In this document: in pieces, positions 11,024 through 22,019 of the stretch | Numbering within the stretch: position 1 is the first letter of the stretch | Layout of the letters: each line of letters begins with the position of its first letter | From: Monodelphis domestica | Taxonomy: Eukaryota > Chordata > Mammalia > Didelphimorphia > Didelphidae | NCBI RefSeq assembly: GCF_027887165.1 | Contig: NC_077231.1 | Span: 194,730,334-194,794,333 of the forward strand | Length of the DNA stretch: 64,000 nt | Direction of reading: 5' to 3' | Made by a program: the position numbers and the translations under genes | Notes under the pieces: model-generated | Databases searched by the model: none | What the model saw: only the letters and a program-made list of their open reading frames with translations | Told to the model about the DNA's origin: nothing

Positions 11024-11276
11024 AGGGCAGTGAGGTGGCACAGTGCACATACATCAGGCCTGTAGTCAGGAAGATCCAAATTCAAATTTGACTTCATATA
11101 CTTACTAGCTGTGTGCCCTGGACAAGTCACTTAAACCTTTTTTGCCTCAGTATCCTCATCTGTAAAATGAGCTAGAGAGGGAAATGGAAAACCATTCCAG
11201 TATCTTTGCATAGAAAACCTCAAATGGGGTGAAGAGGACTTGTACATAACTGAAAAACAATTAAACAACAACAAAA
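11024..11276 (+). mobile_element. MAR1-like SINE with target duplication
   Basis: Starts GGGCAGTGAGGTGGC (tRNA-like head), has TAGCTGTGTGCCCTGGACAA and CATCTGTAAAATGAGCTAG (CORE) and ends with an RTE-like tail and ACAACAACAAAA. The flanks ATTCCTGCCTT (11013-11023) and ATCCCTGCCTT (11277-11287) form an 11-bp target duplication with one mismatch. Confidence 0.88.
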
Positions 11277-11374
11277 ATCCCTGCCTTTCAGATAGGCAAA
11301 TAAGGGATCATCAAAATAGAAGATGATACATAAAAGATGTACGAACAAGATTTTGTTAAGAGATGCAAGAAATA

Positions 11375-11643
11375 CTTTTTGGCTGGGAAGATCATAGAAG
11401 ACTCCATGTCTTGGAGTCAGGAAGATCTCACTTTAAATCCAGCCTCAGATACTTGCTAGGTATGTGATCTTGGGCAAATCATTGTCTCTGATTGCCTCAG
11501 TTTTCTCATTTGTAAAATGGGGATAATAATCATAGTACCTACCCCTCACCTACCACCTGGTTGTGGGGATGAAATGACACAATTTTGAAACACTTAGCAC
11601 ATTGCCTGGCACATGGTAAGTGCTATATAAATATTAACTATTA
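11375..11643 (+). repeat. MIR/MON1-like CORE-SINE, complete
   Basis: Runs from TTGGAGTCAGGAAGATC through TTGTAAAATGGGGATAATAA to CACTTAGCACATTGCCTGGC and AAGTGCTATATAAATATTA. Its last bases were duplicated by the SINE inserted next to it. Confidence 0.75.
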
Positions 11644-11840
11644 AAAAAAGAAACCCTTACCTTCTTGGAATCAGTACTATGTATTGATTCCAAGGCATAA
11701 GAGTGATAAGGGATGGAAAATAGGGTTTCAGTGAATTTCCCAGGATCATTCAGCTAGGAAGTCCCTCAGGTCAAATTTGAGCCCAGGACCTCCTGTCCTT
11801 AGGACTTGCTCTCAATCTGTAAAGTCACCTAGCTTCCCCC
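11644..11840 (-). mobile_element. SINE1_MD-like SINE with target duplication
   Basis: Reverse orientation: the A-tail is read as AAAAAAAG then CCCTTACC, and the head ends in CACCTAGCTTCCCC. It is flanked by AATATTAACTATTA (11630-11643) and AATATTAGCTATTA (11841-11854), a 14-bp duplication with one mismatch. It landed at the 3' end of the neighbouring MIR-like element. Confidence 0.88.
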
Positions 11841-11854
11841 AATATTAGCTATTA

Positions 11855-11985
11855 TTATAATCTTAGAGAAACTTGGTGCTGCAACATTAAATAACTTTCC
11901 CATGCTCACAAAGATAATAATAGGTATCAAAGTAATGACTGAACTCATCTTTCTGATTCCAAAGTTGGCCTTCCATTCATTATCC
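11855..11985 (-). repeat. MIR-like fragment, reverse
   Basis: AATAACTTTCCCATGCTCACAAAG, ACTGAACTCATCTTTCTGATTCC are the reverse MIR landmarks for the conserved core and head. Confidence 0.55.
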
Positions 11986-12007
11986 ATGGAGAAGTGAATG
12001 AATGAAA

Positions 12008-12112
12008 ACAAATGGTTAAGTTCTTACTGTGTGCTAAACACTGGGGATATAAATATAAAAACACTAAAAACCCTTAAGGAGTTTGCATTCTTCTAGGGGC
12101 AGACAGTTCATT
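12008..12112 (-). repeat. L2-group LINE 3' end, reverse
   Basis: TTCTTACTGTGTGCTAAACACTGGGGATATAAA followed by AAGGAGTTTGCATTCTTC is the reverse of the L2 3' end. It is cut by the SINE that follows. Confidence 0.7.
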
Positions 12113-12126
12113 TAAAGAAGTGCTAG

Positions 12127-12332
12127 AGGGAACAGCTGGCTGGCTCAGTGGATTGAGAGCCAGGCCTAGAGATGAGAGGTCCTGGGTTCGAGTCTGTCCT
12201 CAGATACTTTCTAGCTGTGTGACCCTGGACAAGTCACTTAACCCCTATTGCCTAACCCTTACCACTCTCCTGCCTTAGAACCAATACATTGTATTGATTC
12301 TAAGATGGAAGATAAAGGTATAAAAAATAAAG
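12127..12332 (+). mobile_element. SINE1_MD-like SINE with perfect target duplication
   Basis: GGCTGGCTCAGTGGATTGAGAGCCAGGCC head, CTAGCTGTGTGACCCTGG core, TTGTATTGATTCTAAGATGG tail and A-rich end. Both flanks are AAAGAAGTGCTAG (12114-12126 and 12333-12345), a perfect 13-bp duplication. Confidence 0.92.
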
Positions 12333-12345
12333 AAAGAAGTGCTAG

Positions 12346-13714
12346 CCACAAATGTATTTTGGTTCAAAAGTCCCAAGAATAGTGAGTGGAGTGAAAAAAG
12401 TCCATTGACATACCTTTTGTAGAAAAAAAATAATCTTGACTAATATTTCCAGAAGAGCTAGAGAGTGAGGTAGGGATACCAGCACAATGACAAAGTGAAT
12501 GACAAGAAGGTAGATGGGTTGGACAGTGGACAGTGGACAGATGTGAAGCCTCACTTACAGATAACTCAAGGCCACTCAAGGCCACAGCCTGGCCTTGGGG
12601 AAGTGATTTCAAGCTGAGTTAATTTTCACGCAGGGCAGGTTTTCTGGAGCTCAAGAGGGAGCAGTGGTATATCAGATGTGAAACACTCTGCCAAGTCATC
12701 TCTTACTGATTTTAGTAAGATGCTCAGGAATATTTTCAAAACTCAATCAAGGTATCTTCCATCTTCTGAACCTCAGAAGCATACAAAGATAGCTATGCTC
12801 TAATAAATGTGGGTTCCTACAAGACACCATATTTAATCACAAAACAGAAATGTGACTTACAGATGGGGAGCCCGAGAAAAATAAGACATACAGTCTTTAC
12901 CAAATCCTTTTGATAGTGCTTTACTACAGCTCAAAAGTTGCTCCATCCCATGCAGGAAGCCAATGGATGAGTCATTCCCTTCTTCTGCAGTCATGCTCTT
13001 TTAGCAGTGTTTTCTCTCCTTGATATTCAATCCTATCAGTTATTCTGTTGTGCATTGAATTTGTAAGGGAAAATGGCTCTGCCATGAAGTTGAACATGGA
13101 TAAATCAATCTTATCCTGTATAGCATGTATTTTGGAGTTATTTTATTAAAATTGGGGATCTAAGTCTACATAAAATAAATACCTTCAGATAATGTTACTG
13201 CTCATCTGTCTTGCTTGAGAGGGCATAACTTTCAGCATAGTGTTTTAATAAGCAATAGTATTGAACTGCAACCCATCCTCATTCATGGCAGGCACTCCAA
13301 ACATCCTCCATACGTAACTGCCCATCTCCAAAAAGAACACTTACATATATCAGTGTTAGATGACTTTCAGATCTTCTGTGCTATTTTTCATAATACCAAA
13401 GTGATGTTCCTACTTCATTGTCCAGGACACTTGCTTTTCTAGTTGTTTTCCTAGAGAAAATGAAAAGTTTAGACTGATTCAGTCATACTTGCTTCATGAT
13501 CCCTTTTGTGAGCAGGGGCATGTATTGGTGAAATGTGTGGGAGGTCTGAGGAAGGCAATCTAGAGAGATCTCGTAGAGTCATTTCCATACACACACCATC
13601 TACTGTTCCTTAAAGCTGGCAAGGTTATAAAAGGATATTATTTGCCTCGCTGTGTCAGATTAGCTCAATTCTATCTTTGCTAGTGGCATCGAAGTGAATT
13701 TTGTGTGACTCTAA
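12346..13714. other. Apparently single-copy DNA (about 1.4 kb)
   Basis: No SINE or LINE signature and no simple repeat beyond a short GGACAGT triplication near 12520-12540. Open frames here are short and overlap on both strands. No splice-framed exon was evident by eye. Confidence 0.4.
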
Positions 13715-13892
13715 TTGCTGTATTAACTGACATTTACATAGTACTTTCAAGTTGGCAAAGTGTTTTACATGAAGTAGCTCTTTTGAGTTCCCCATCATTC
13801 CTTCAAGGTGAGTGCTATAGATGTCATTATCTTTATTTCACAGATGAGAAAACTTAGACTGAGCAATTACCTAACTTGGCTTGCTTAGGATT
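13715..13892 (-). repeat. MIR/MON1-like SINE fragment, reverse
   Basis: TGACATTTACATAGTACTTT, GGCAAAGTGTTTTACATG and TTTATTTCACAGATGAGAAAACT are reverse CORE-SINE landmarks. Confidence 0.65.
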
Positions 13893-14005
13893 CTTTGTTG
13901 GTTAGTCATTTATAGTCATATCCAACTCTTCATGACCCCATTTTGGAGTTTTCTTGGCAAAGATACTGGAGTGGTTTGCCATGTCCTTTTCCAGCTCATT
14001 TTTCC
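13893..14005 (-). repeat. MAR1-like SINE 3' fragment, reverse
   Basis: TTGTTGGTTAGTCATTTATAG, CATATCCAACTCTTCATGACCCC and CTTGGCAAAGATACTGGAGTGG are the reverse of the RTE-like MAR1 tail. Confidence 0.8.
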
Positions 14006-14557
14006 CAGAGTCATACAGCTAGCTGACTAGTCTATGGTTTGGAAGAGAGAAATTGGGAAAGCCTGCAACAAGACAGGAATAGCTGGGACTGATGACCTGT
14101 CATTCAAACAAAAGCATTCCTTTTGGAATGTGACTGGGAGAAGAGGTTGGAGGAAGGGGAGCAGACCAACTGAAGTCTGAACTCTTGGTTTGGGAGACAG
14201 AAGGTGTGTTGGTCCCTTTGATGTCTCTTGGCTTTTGGAGACTGAAGCCTGAAGGTTGTCTTTGACTTAGAAGACAGAAGAAAGAAGGACAAATTCCAGC
14301 TCTCTCTGATTTGCTCTGTTGTGATAGTGACTGAACTTTCAGACCCATCAGCCATTTTCCAAATTGAACTATATTCCACCATCCTTCAACCTAAGACTCA
14401 TTTTAGTATTAGGGAAATCCCATACCCTCTCTCCTTCCAATTTGATCTTTCCTTTCTTCCCCAACAAACCGCTTACTTAATTTAAAGAAGAGAAGTAGTA
14501 TTTTATTTGAGACATCATAAACTCATCCTGAATTGATTTAAGAGACTAATAGAAGAT
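14006..14557. other. Unclassified stretch (about 550 bp)
   Basis: Moderately GC-rich next to AT-rich DNA. Two overlapping minus-strand frames of 82 and 92 codons exist, without recognisable domains. It has the feel of an old LTR or retroelement piece, but I could not find matching ends or a duplication. Confidence 0.3.
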
Positions 14558-14648
14558 CAACAGGAAGGGGAAGGGAAGAAGGGAAGCTGAAGAGAGGAAG
14601 AAGGGAGGAAGGGAGAGAAGAAGGGAGAAAGGGAGGAAGGAAGAAGAT
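14558..14648. repeat. Purine-rich GGAAG tract
   Basis: Degenerate run of GGAAG, GGGAA and GAAG units with almost no pyrimidines on the plus strand. Confidence 0.9.
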
Positions 14649-14689
14649 TTACAAGGCTGATCTGTAGTTATCATTTACCATTCAAAATA

Positions 14690-14845
14690 GTCCCTTATTA
14701 CAATGGTTAGAACTCAGATCTTCCTGACTCCAGACCCAGTGGCCTAGATGCTCAGATTTTTCCAGTTCTTGTCAGAAGCAGTATTCAAAACCAAGTCTTT
14801 CTGACTCCAAGTCTAGTATTCTATCTACAATAACACATTTCTCCA
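14690..14845 (-). repeat. MIR-like head fragments, reverse
   Basis: Two adjacent copies of the reverse MIR head: GAACTCAGATCTTCCTGACTCC (about 14709) and CAAGTCTTTCTGACTCCAAGTC (about 14791). Confidence 0.5.
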
Positions 14846-14914
14846 AATAAAAGGAATCTCAGAAAATATGGAATGCTAGTTCCCTTTAATAAATATGATG
14901 GCTTCAATGAATAA

Positions 14915-16036
14915 ATGATTCTCAAGAGGAACAGCAAATTATTTATGACTATATTAAAATGCTTAAAATCACCAATAAAAGAGAAATAAAATAAAGGTCA
15001 GAATAATCCCCAGAATTGGAAAAGATGACAAAAGATGAGAATAGTCAGACTTGGACAGATTGTGAGAAGTCAGGCACACTAATGCATTGTTGGTGGAGCT
15101 ATGAATTGGTATAATCACTCTGGAAATCATTCTGGAATTATGCAAAGAAAGTGACTAAATGACCAAACCCTTTGAAGGAGAAAGTTTATTTCCAGGCTTA
15201 AGCTCTAAGGTTATTAGTGACAAAAATAAAGGTTTCATACAAACCCAATTATTTTTAGTAGAGCTTTTCATAGTGACAGGAAACTGGAAATAAAGCTGTT
15301 GAGGAATAGCAAAACAAATTGTAGTACTTGAATATACAATAATATTACTATTCTATAAGAAGTAATGAATATGATAAATGCAGCAAGCATGAGAAAATAC
15401 ATGAAATATGCAAAGTGAAGTAAGCAGAAACAGGAAAACAATTTACACTATGACTACATCAATTTAAATGGAAAGAACAGTAACAACAATATAACAATTG
15501 AAGCTAAATGACCAGGCTTACTTTCAAAGAGGGCAGCTAGGTGTTGTAGTGGATAGAGCACTGGGCCTAGAGTCAGGAAGTCTTATTTTCCTGAGTTAAA
15601 ATCTGGTTGTAGATATTTGCTAGCTGTGTCACCTTGGGCAAGCCATTCCAATTTGCTTACCTCAGTTTCCTCATCTATAAAATGAGCTGAAAAAGGAAAT
15701 GGCCAACCACTTCAGTATCTTTGTTAAGAAAACCCAAATGGGGTCGTAAAAAAGTCAGACATGACTGAAAGAAGTGAACAACAAACAATTTCAAAGAAGA
15801 AGTCTGAGAAGACACCTCCTACTTTGTGGAGATGGGGTATTATTGAAACATGCCATGAGTCAGACTCTTTTGGATATAGTAGTTTTGCTGAATTTTTTTC
15901 TTCCCTCTTTTTTATTCTTTATATAATGGAAGGTTCTCTGGGAGAAAGAGAGAGGAGGAATGAAATGGGAAATATGGATGATATAAAAATAAAAGATCAA
16001 CAGAATTTTTTTAAATGGATCTATAATTATTTATAC
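14915..16036 (+). mobile_element. Older L1 3' fragment, split by a MAR1-like SINE
   Basis: Diverged L1 3' region in the forward sense: CACACTAATGCATTGTTGG, TGGAAATCATTCTGGAATTATGC, AGCAGAAACAGGAAAACAATT. It continues after the SINE to about 16036 without a clear A tail. Homologous marsupial L1 3' ends recur at 19545, 42990 and 57585. Confidence 0.75.
15531..15788 (+). mobile_element. MAR1-like SINE inside an L1 fragment
   Basis: GGGCAGCTAGGTGTTGTAGTGG head, CATCTATAAAATGAGCTG core, GGGGTCGTAAAAAAGTCAGACATGAC RTE-like tail. TTTCAAAGA at 15522-15530 and 15789-15797 is a perfect 9-bp target duplication, which shows it entered the older L1 sequence. Confidence 0.9.
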
Positions 16037-16066
16037 ATATAACATTAGCCTGTGCAATCTCTATAA

Positions 16067-16245
16067 GCAGAGATTCTTAACCCATGATCTGATTTTTAAA
16101 AAAAATACTATATTTCAATGAACTTCATTTCATTTGTAATTCTTTAAATTTTATTTTACACATTTGAAAACATTATGTGAAGGGATCTCTAGACTTTAGA
16201 CACACATAGGGGTCCAGAAGACAAAAAAGGCTAAGAACCTGTTCT
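16067..16245. mobile_element. Short hAT-like MITE with terminal inverted repeats
   Basis: Begins AGCAGAGATTCTTAACC and ends GGCTAAGAACCTGTTCT, near-perfect inverted ends. The AT-rich inside (TATATTTCAATGAACTTC, TTGTAATTCTTTAAATTTTA, GGGGTCCAGAAGACAAAAAA) matches a common mammalian non-autonomous hAT-type repeat as I remember it. No clean 8-bp duplication was found. Confidence 0.6.
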
Positions 16246-16589
16246 TTGGGTTGTCAAGTTCTATATTTTTACTGCAATACAAGGTGGCTCAAAATTTTGT
16301 TCTATTTATTCCTTTGGTGATTCTACAGTGTTTGATCATAACTCCTATTGGTCTTTCTCTTTCTCAATTCATTTTGGAAACCTGCCCAAGCCTTCAGTCT
16401 CTGGGATGATTGTCCTTTTCTAGATTTTTCTAAGTCTATTATCTTTTTCTTGAGGTAGGAGTAATCAGAGCTTCAGTGGTATGTGTGGATATATAGGAAC
16501 TATGTTCTGTTTCTGGTATCCAGGTTAAGACAATGTGCAAAAACTCTTGCAGTAGTAATACCCAGGATATGTGACCAACTTATTCACTT

Positions 16590-16848
16590 CAAGTTCCAAG
16601 TAAAATTCTGCCTTCTTCAGGAAGTTTTTCCCAATCTCCCATAATCCTTCACTTCCCTTCTATTTATTATTTCTCTTTTATTCTTTATATAACTTGTTAG
16701 TACATTTTTTTTGCGTGTTATCTCCCCCATTAGATTGTGAGCTTCTCAAGAACAGGGATTGTCTTTTACCTTTCTTTGTACCCCAATATTTAGCAAAATG
16801 TCTGGCACATAAAAGATGGTTGATAAAAGTTTATTGACTGAGAGCAAT
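16590..16848 (+). repeat. L2-group LINE 3' end
   Basis: AGGAAGTTTTTCCCAATCTCCC, CCCATTAGATTGTGAGCTTCTC and AATGTCTGGCACATAAAAG...AAAGTTTATTGACTG give the full L2 3' UTR order. Confidence 0.8.
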
Positions 16849-17159
16849 TTAAAGTATACTCTGCCACACAAATCCATAAAGAGCTTCACAGTAGGCCCTA
16901 CTATTTGCTTTCTGGCACTTCTTGGTCACAAAATTTGTTATTCAGGCAACCTGATGATTCTTTTAATCATCTTGAAATAGTAATTGTGCATTGCTTTATC
17001 TAAAATTGAAGAACACCTCTTGTGAGTTTGATGTATAATTTTTTTCCCTTGGTAATGAGCAAAAGAAATAATTAGATAGATGTCTCCTTTTACAGATCTC
17101 TACTTTCTCATTATAAGTTTATGGAATATGTTTTGAATATATGATTTTGATATAACAGA

Positions 17160-17275
17160 AAAAACACATGGTACAGGGAAAGGAATGCTAGCTTTGAACA
17201 TAGGAGATTTGAGTTTGAATATTGACTCTATTATTTACTACTCATATAACTTTAGGTGACCCTCATTAGTTACTC
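17160..17275 (+). repeat. MIR-like SINE fragment
   Basis: ACAGGGAAAGGAATGCTAGC, GAGATTTGAGTTTGAATATTG and TTTACTACTCATATAACTTTAGG follow the MIR head and core. Confidence 0.65.
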
Positions 17276-18205
17276 AGTCAAAATGCATTTATTAAACACC
17301 TACTATATGCTTATCTTTTTTATAAGCTGTGGAAATATAAAGAAATGTAATGAATAATCTCTGTTCTCTGGGAGCTCACATTTAGCTATGCGGGAGACAA
17401 CTGGCAAACAAATATCACTAACAAATGTATGCAAGGTGAATTGGGGATAACCAACAGAGGGAAAGCATGAAAAGTAAAGAGAATTGGAAAAGGCTTGCAT
17501 TTGAGACTTGAGATATCTTTCTGCAGTCCTCTGAATTTCATCATTGTCTACAGAACGTCTTCATGCTCCATGACCACATCATAGCACACCTTATCTGTGC
17601 CCCCTGATGCTGGAGCTCTTCCCTTTCTGATTGGAAAGGGTTGAAGATGGACATTGAAGAGCTCCTCCTAGATCCTATATTTAAATAGAGTCCAGGGCAG
17701 CAGACTCATCACCTCTCTGGACATCATCATGCTCTCATACCCAGTACCATCCTTTACCACCCCCTAATTTTTCAGCTTCTTTTAATATGTTATCTTTCCC
17801 CATTCCATTTTTAAATACTTATGGGCAGGCTATGTCTTTTTCCACTCTTTGTAACCTGGACATTGAGTAGAATCCTTGACCCATGGTAAGTGCTTAACAA
17901 GTATTTATTGACTGACTGACTTTACTGCTGTCAGAAATTGGAGATAAAGAAGAAGAGTTTCAGTCACATGAGTTAGCTAGTGGAAATTCTCATCCAGAAG
18001 ATGGTGTCTTCTGTGAGGAACACCAAGAAGGCCAGTTGTCATTGGATCACAAAATACTTGGGGGAGGGTAAAGTATAAGAAAACCCAAGAGATATGAAGG
18101 GGTTAAAATATGAAAAACTTTAAAAGCCTACTAGAGGATTTTATATTTGATCTGAAAATAATTGAAAGACTGGAATTTACTGAGTTAGGAGGGTAATCTA
18201 GTCAA
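17276..18205 (-). repeat. L2-group LINE, reverse, split by another L2-like 3' end
   Basis: 17276-17515 is the reverse L2 3' end (TGCATTTATTAAACACCTACTATATGC, GGGAGCTCACATTTAGC). 17940-18205 continues into the coding part (GAGGATTTTATATTTGATC). In between, 17520-17935 runs the other way and ends in AAGTGCTTAACAAGTATTTATTGACTGACTG, an L2-like 3' end in forward orientation. Confidence 0.65.
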
Positions 18206-18740
18206 ACTTAACCAAGCCTCAATTTTCTCATCTATAAAACAAGGGGAGTAGTAATCGCATGCTAATCAACTTCTAGTTCTATTTCTCTGATGCTGGACCG
18301 ATCTTAGTTTTTGCCTAGGACTGTGTAGATTGGATTTACTCCCAAAGACTCTTACCCAGCATCCCATTTGTGTGCTTGAGGATGCTGCTTAAAGGTAGGG
18401 AGGATAAAGTTTTGGTGCAACTCTGCCCCACAGTCTCTTCTCTGAATGTGGTTGAGGAGGCTGGCTGGGAGCCTGACAAGGGAATACACACACATGGTCA
18501 GTTAGGTTAGAAAAATTAGGCTTTATACATCTATCCTTTTTATTTCTTCTACTTCAAGTGATTATTAATAAAATATTATAAAAACAATACTTAGAGTAAT
18601 TGCTATTAATTTAAAATTTTACATCTTAGTGCCAATGATTTCTGACATTGAGCAAGTATCTTCCCCTCATTGATAGAATGAGGGGACAAAGTTAAAATGT
18701 TTTCTAACATGCCTTAAAACACTAAAATCTTATGATTCTG
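18206..18740 (+). repeat. Two MIR-like tails around an unassigned 340 bp
   Basis: 18210-18300 (CTCATCTATAAAACAAGGGG) and 18640-18740 (GAGCAAGTATCTTCCCCTCATTG, TCTTATGATTCTG) are forward MIR 3' pieces. The stretch 18300-18640 is unassigned. Confidence 0.5.
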
Positions 18741-19544
18741 CCACTTATTACTAGTTGCCTGGATGCCTTCCCATATGCATTTCCTCTGGCTCTCAAATAC
18801 TATCATGATAATGAAAAGAGAATTTGGGAAATGACTAGCCTCATTGGAAAAAAAAGGGATTATTTCCTTTTTTCTCTCTGCAATGTCTTGGGATATTTCA
18901 CAGGGTCAGTTTCAGGTGATGAGATGTTATAATTCCAATTTAGATTACTTTAAATCAGCAAAATCAGATTTGGGTGGAAGTAAACATTTGTTGAACTGAA
19001 TGAATTGGGAATTAGTTGTTTCAATAGTTCAGTAGTACATAGTAAAGAATTGCTCTTTCCAGACTGCTTTGGTCTAAAATTCTGATTATTGAGTTAGCTC
19101 CAAAAGGCAAGTCAAAGAAAGTTTATGCATAAATTCAGTCTTTGGGAAGAAAAGGGAAACTAGAGTATCTCCTTCAAAATCTGACTATATATCTACTTAT
19201 TTCTTTGGTTTAGGGCTAAAAGACAGAAATAAAAGAGAAGAAGAGAACATTATGGAAAAAACTATCTAGATGATTTCATTTATTCAGAAATGGGTAGGGC
19301 AGAAGATCTTCTTCAAAAGAAGATAATTGATCACTACAATACCCAAACTCTTTCAAGCAATAAATGGATGATCATCATTTTTCTCTGAAATTCTTTTGAA
19401 GACAAAATCTATTAGGTAAAAAAATTAGATTGAGATATAAATGGAGACAATGGGAAAAGGGATGTTAAAAATATGTGATTGTAATGAACTTGACACCCAA
19501 AATATACAAGGATGCACTAAAAATAATTCCCAGTCTGCATTATA
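18741..19544. other. No recognised feature (about 800 bp)
   Basis: AT-rich; only short open frames and no clear repeat landmarks. Confidence 0.4.
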
Positions 19545-19930
19545 TATATGACCAAGGATTCTGAACAGAATATTTTCAAAAAAGAAAAAAATGATTGTTA
19601 AAAATAGTTTGAAAAAATATTCAGCCTTATTAATAATCAAAGGAATACAAATTAAAATAGTTTTGAGGTACTACTTTACACTTATCAAGTTGTCAAAAAA
19701 AATTAAAAACAAAGAAAAGCAAGGCCGATGAATTTGTGTAGAAACAGTTAAACTCATTCATTGGTGGTAGAATTGCAAATTAGTAAATAATTTGGAAGGA
19801 ACTCTGGTAGTTTATAGGAATCAGAACCAAAATAATTATACTCTTCAAGCCACTAATTCCATTGTTTGGAGTAGACCCTGAAAGCATTTCTAAGAACAAA
19901 AGAAAGTTATCTGTTCAAAGTTTTTATAGA
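19545..19930 (+). repeat. L1 3' fragment
   Basis: AATCAAAGGAATACAAATTAAAA, GAGGTACTACTTTACACTTATC, CATTCATTGGTGGTAGAATTG are the marsupial L1 ORF2 C-terminal and 3' UTR landmarks in the forward sense. An AT-rich tract (19930-20100) follows. Confidence 0.75.
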
Positions 19931-20124
19931 TGATTATATTATATTTAATTGTAATTATATTCATTATGTGGAATATAATTATATGTGACCTATAATGCCA
20001 CAATATGATTATATTTAATTATAATTATATATTAATTGTAATCTTATATATAATAAAATTATATTTAATCATAGTTATATTTTTCAATTATAATGTAATT
20101 GAAAAGAAACACATAGAAGCACTC

Positions 20125-20931
20125 TGTAAGAGAAGATTTGTAAGCGGTGAAGAGAAAAGCAGACTTGGAAGACTGGAGGATTCTGCTAGAATGGGGGAAG
20201 GGCAGGAAGGAAAGAGAATTCTGAAGGAAGGAGAGAAAATAAGCTGATCTGGACAGTTGGAGAGAACCTTCTCTGTGGGAAGCCTATCAAGAAGGTTGAT
20301 CTGAGCAGTTCTCTAATCCTGTACCATTTTCCTATGACTACTGACCCAGTACTCCAAGAAGACAGCCTTACCAAAAGCCATTCACTATTAGAAGATTCCT
20401 CCAAAATCCCCTGAAGTCCTGAACTTGATATAGTAGCCAAGACAGCCAGAAAGTCAGGGCTTCATCTCAACTGACCCCAAGGGGTCAGGTCAGCAAAGCC
20501 TGACCAGCCAGACTTTGGGAGAAGGGGTTCAGTTATTTTAGGGACTCCTTGCTACCTCTTTCCTGTTGCCTCATTCCTAAATTCATCTGCCCTATCCTTT
20601 ATCGTTGTTCCCTTAGAAATTAACTGTTTCATAAGAGCAAGAGACTGACTATAATATTTAGGAAGAAAGCCTTGGAGTTGGAGGGAGGGAAGTTACATTC
20701 CTCTCCCCAGAGAGGGAGAAGTTGTCTGTGTCAAGCGAAATCAGCCAAGTCTCTGAGGGAACGGAAGTTAAAGTTGTTGAAGGCAGTCAGAGTGGGGTTA
20801 GCCAGGGAGAGCTGAGAAGGAAGACAATCCATCCCCTTTCTCTCTCCTTGACTCAACTCCATCTTTACCTCTCTCTGGTCCTGACCCAGCAGGGAGGGAA
20901 GACTCCATTCTCTCCCTGCCCTCATATTACA
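20125..20931 (+). mobile_element. Solo LTR of an endogenous retrovirus (ERV1-like), fossil
   Basis: An 807-bp block beginning TGTAAGAGAAG and ending CATATTACA, flanked on both sides by ACTC (20121-20124 and 20932-20935). TG...CA ends with a 4-bp duplication fit a gammaretrovirus-like (ERV1) integrase. The composition is more GC-rich than the flanks. No internal retroviral region is present, so it is a solo LTR left by recombination. The start resembles that of the LTR at 28407. Family unknown; an age within marsupial evolution is inferred. Confidence 0.65.
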
Positions 20932-20987
20932 ACTCTAAATGTCTAGCAGTACAGGAATAGTGAAATCGAGGTAGATTACTCTAATGT

Positions 20988-21142
20988 AAGGGTTAACAAA
21001 CTATGGCCCTAAAGTTCATTTGTATAGTTCAGCCTATGAATGCTTTTTACATTTTAAAATGTAGGGTTTTTAAAAATATTTAAAATGTAAAAAACATTCT
21101 TGGCTGGTAGGCATAAAAGCAGGTGGCAAGTATGTGCCAACT
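20988..21142. mobile_element. Palindromic hAT-like MITE
   Basis: Left half GGTTAACAAACTATGGCCC...GAATGCTTTTTACATTTTAAAATG; right half is its inverse (CATTTTAA/AATGTAAAAAACATTC...AGCAGGTGGCAAGTATGTGCCAAC). This matches a widespread mammalian hAT repeat starting GGTTGGCAAACTATGGCCC. The target duplication is not clear. Confidence 0.65.
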
Positions 21143-21194
21143 TCTGATAGAAATGGCATGTAATACATTTGAAAGTGGGCAGGTTGGAGTATAA

Positions 21195-21195
<1 letters not shown>

Positions 21196-21245
<50 letters not shown>

Positions 21246-21249
21246 TGTG
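21196..21249. repeat. (TG)n microsatellite
   Basis: About 21 uninterrupted TG units, then TATGTGTGTGTGA. Confidence 0.97.
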
Positions 21250-21384
21250 AGTTTTGGTCCTGCTAATGATTTAATTGGTATAGAGAACTCCACTAATGAA
21301 ACTTCTCTACCAATGGAAGCAGGCAAGCACCTATTCCACACAGGCTCAGAGGGTTTCCTGGGGATACTGAAAGGTTAAGTTGAG

Positions 21385-21700
21385 AGTCAGACCGTGTCAG
21401 AGGCAGAATTTGAAACCCTGTTTTCTGGACCCTAAATGTGGTATGATGCCCCTTCTAGATGAGTTTGAGGAAAATAAAGAAAACCATTCAAGAAAACATA
21501 CGGTTTGGTTCTGGATATGTAACTTCCATAATACAAAGAATGCCTGAATGAGTACCTTCCGTCTGCCAAAATCAAGTATTCGACTCCTCTTCAATTTATA
21601 TTCTTAGGGAATTACTGAGCCCAATTACTGAGCCAGTAAATATTAGAAGCAGAATTCGAATCCAGGTTCAGATAGCTGCAAGTTGGCTTTATCCACCACA
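21385..21700 (-). repeat. Two small MIR-like fragments, reverse
   Basis: TCAGAGGCAGAATTTGAAACCC (about 21399) and AGAAGCAGAATTCGAATCCAGG (about 21648) are reverse MIR head boxes; little sequence around them is alignable by eye. Confidence 0.5.
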
Positions 21701-22019
21701 TCAAAAGGCTAACACCTTCAGGGCAAGGCAGCCTGAGGGGGAGGCAGGAGGTGCCGTGTGCCAAACAAAGGACACCACAGCTACCAGCTCCATCCTAACT
21801 TCTCTTTGTATGGCACTAGCCCCAGACTGAGGTCAAGAGTCAAGATCATAACAGTGTCTTCTAGGCCACCTGCCCTACTTTCAAGCAAGTCCCTGAAGCC
21901 ACCATTCAATGAATCAGTCCTTGTGGAGATGCAGCCTGATAAATGCCTCTGTAGGTGCTTCAATTCCTACCTTCTCAGCAGCCATAGTGACCGAGGACCC
22001 AGGGAAGACAAATCAATAA
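21701..22019. other. No recognised feature (about 320 bp)
   Basis: A plus frame of 145 codons starts here (21758) but runs on through the MAR1-like SINE, so it is not a gene. No other signature seen. Confidence 0.45.

Noticed and set aside
21054-21378. Cys-Val and Thr-His repeat frames
   Set aside because: Translations of the (TG)n microsatellite and a hAT relic.
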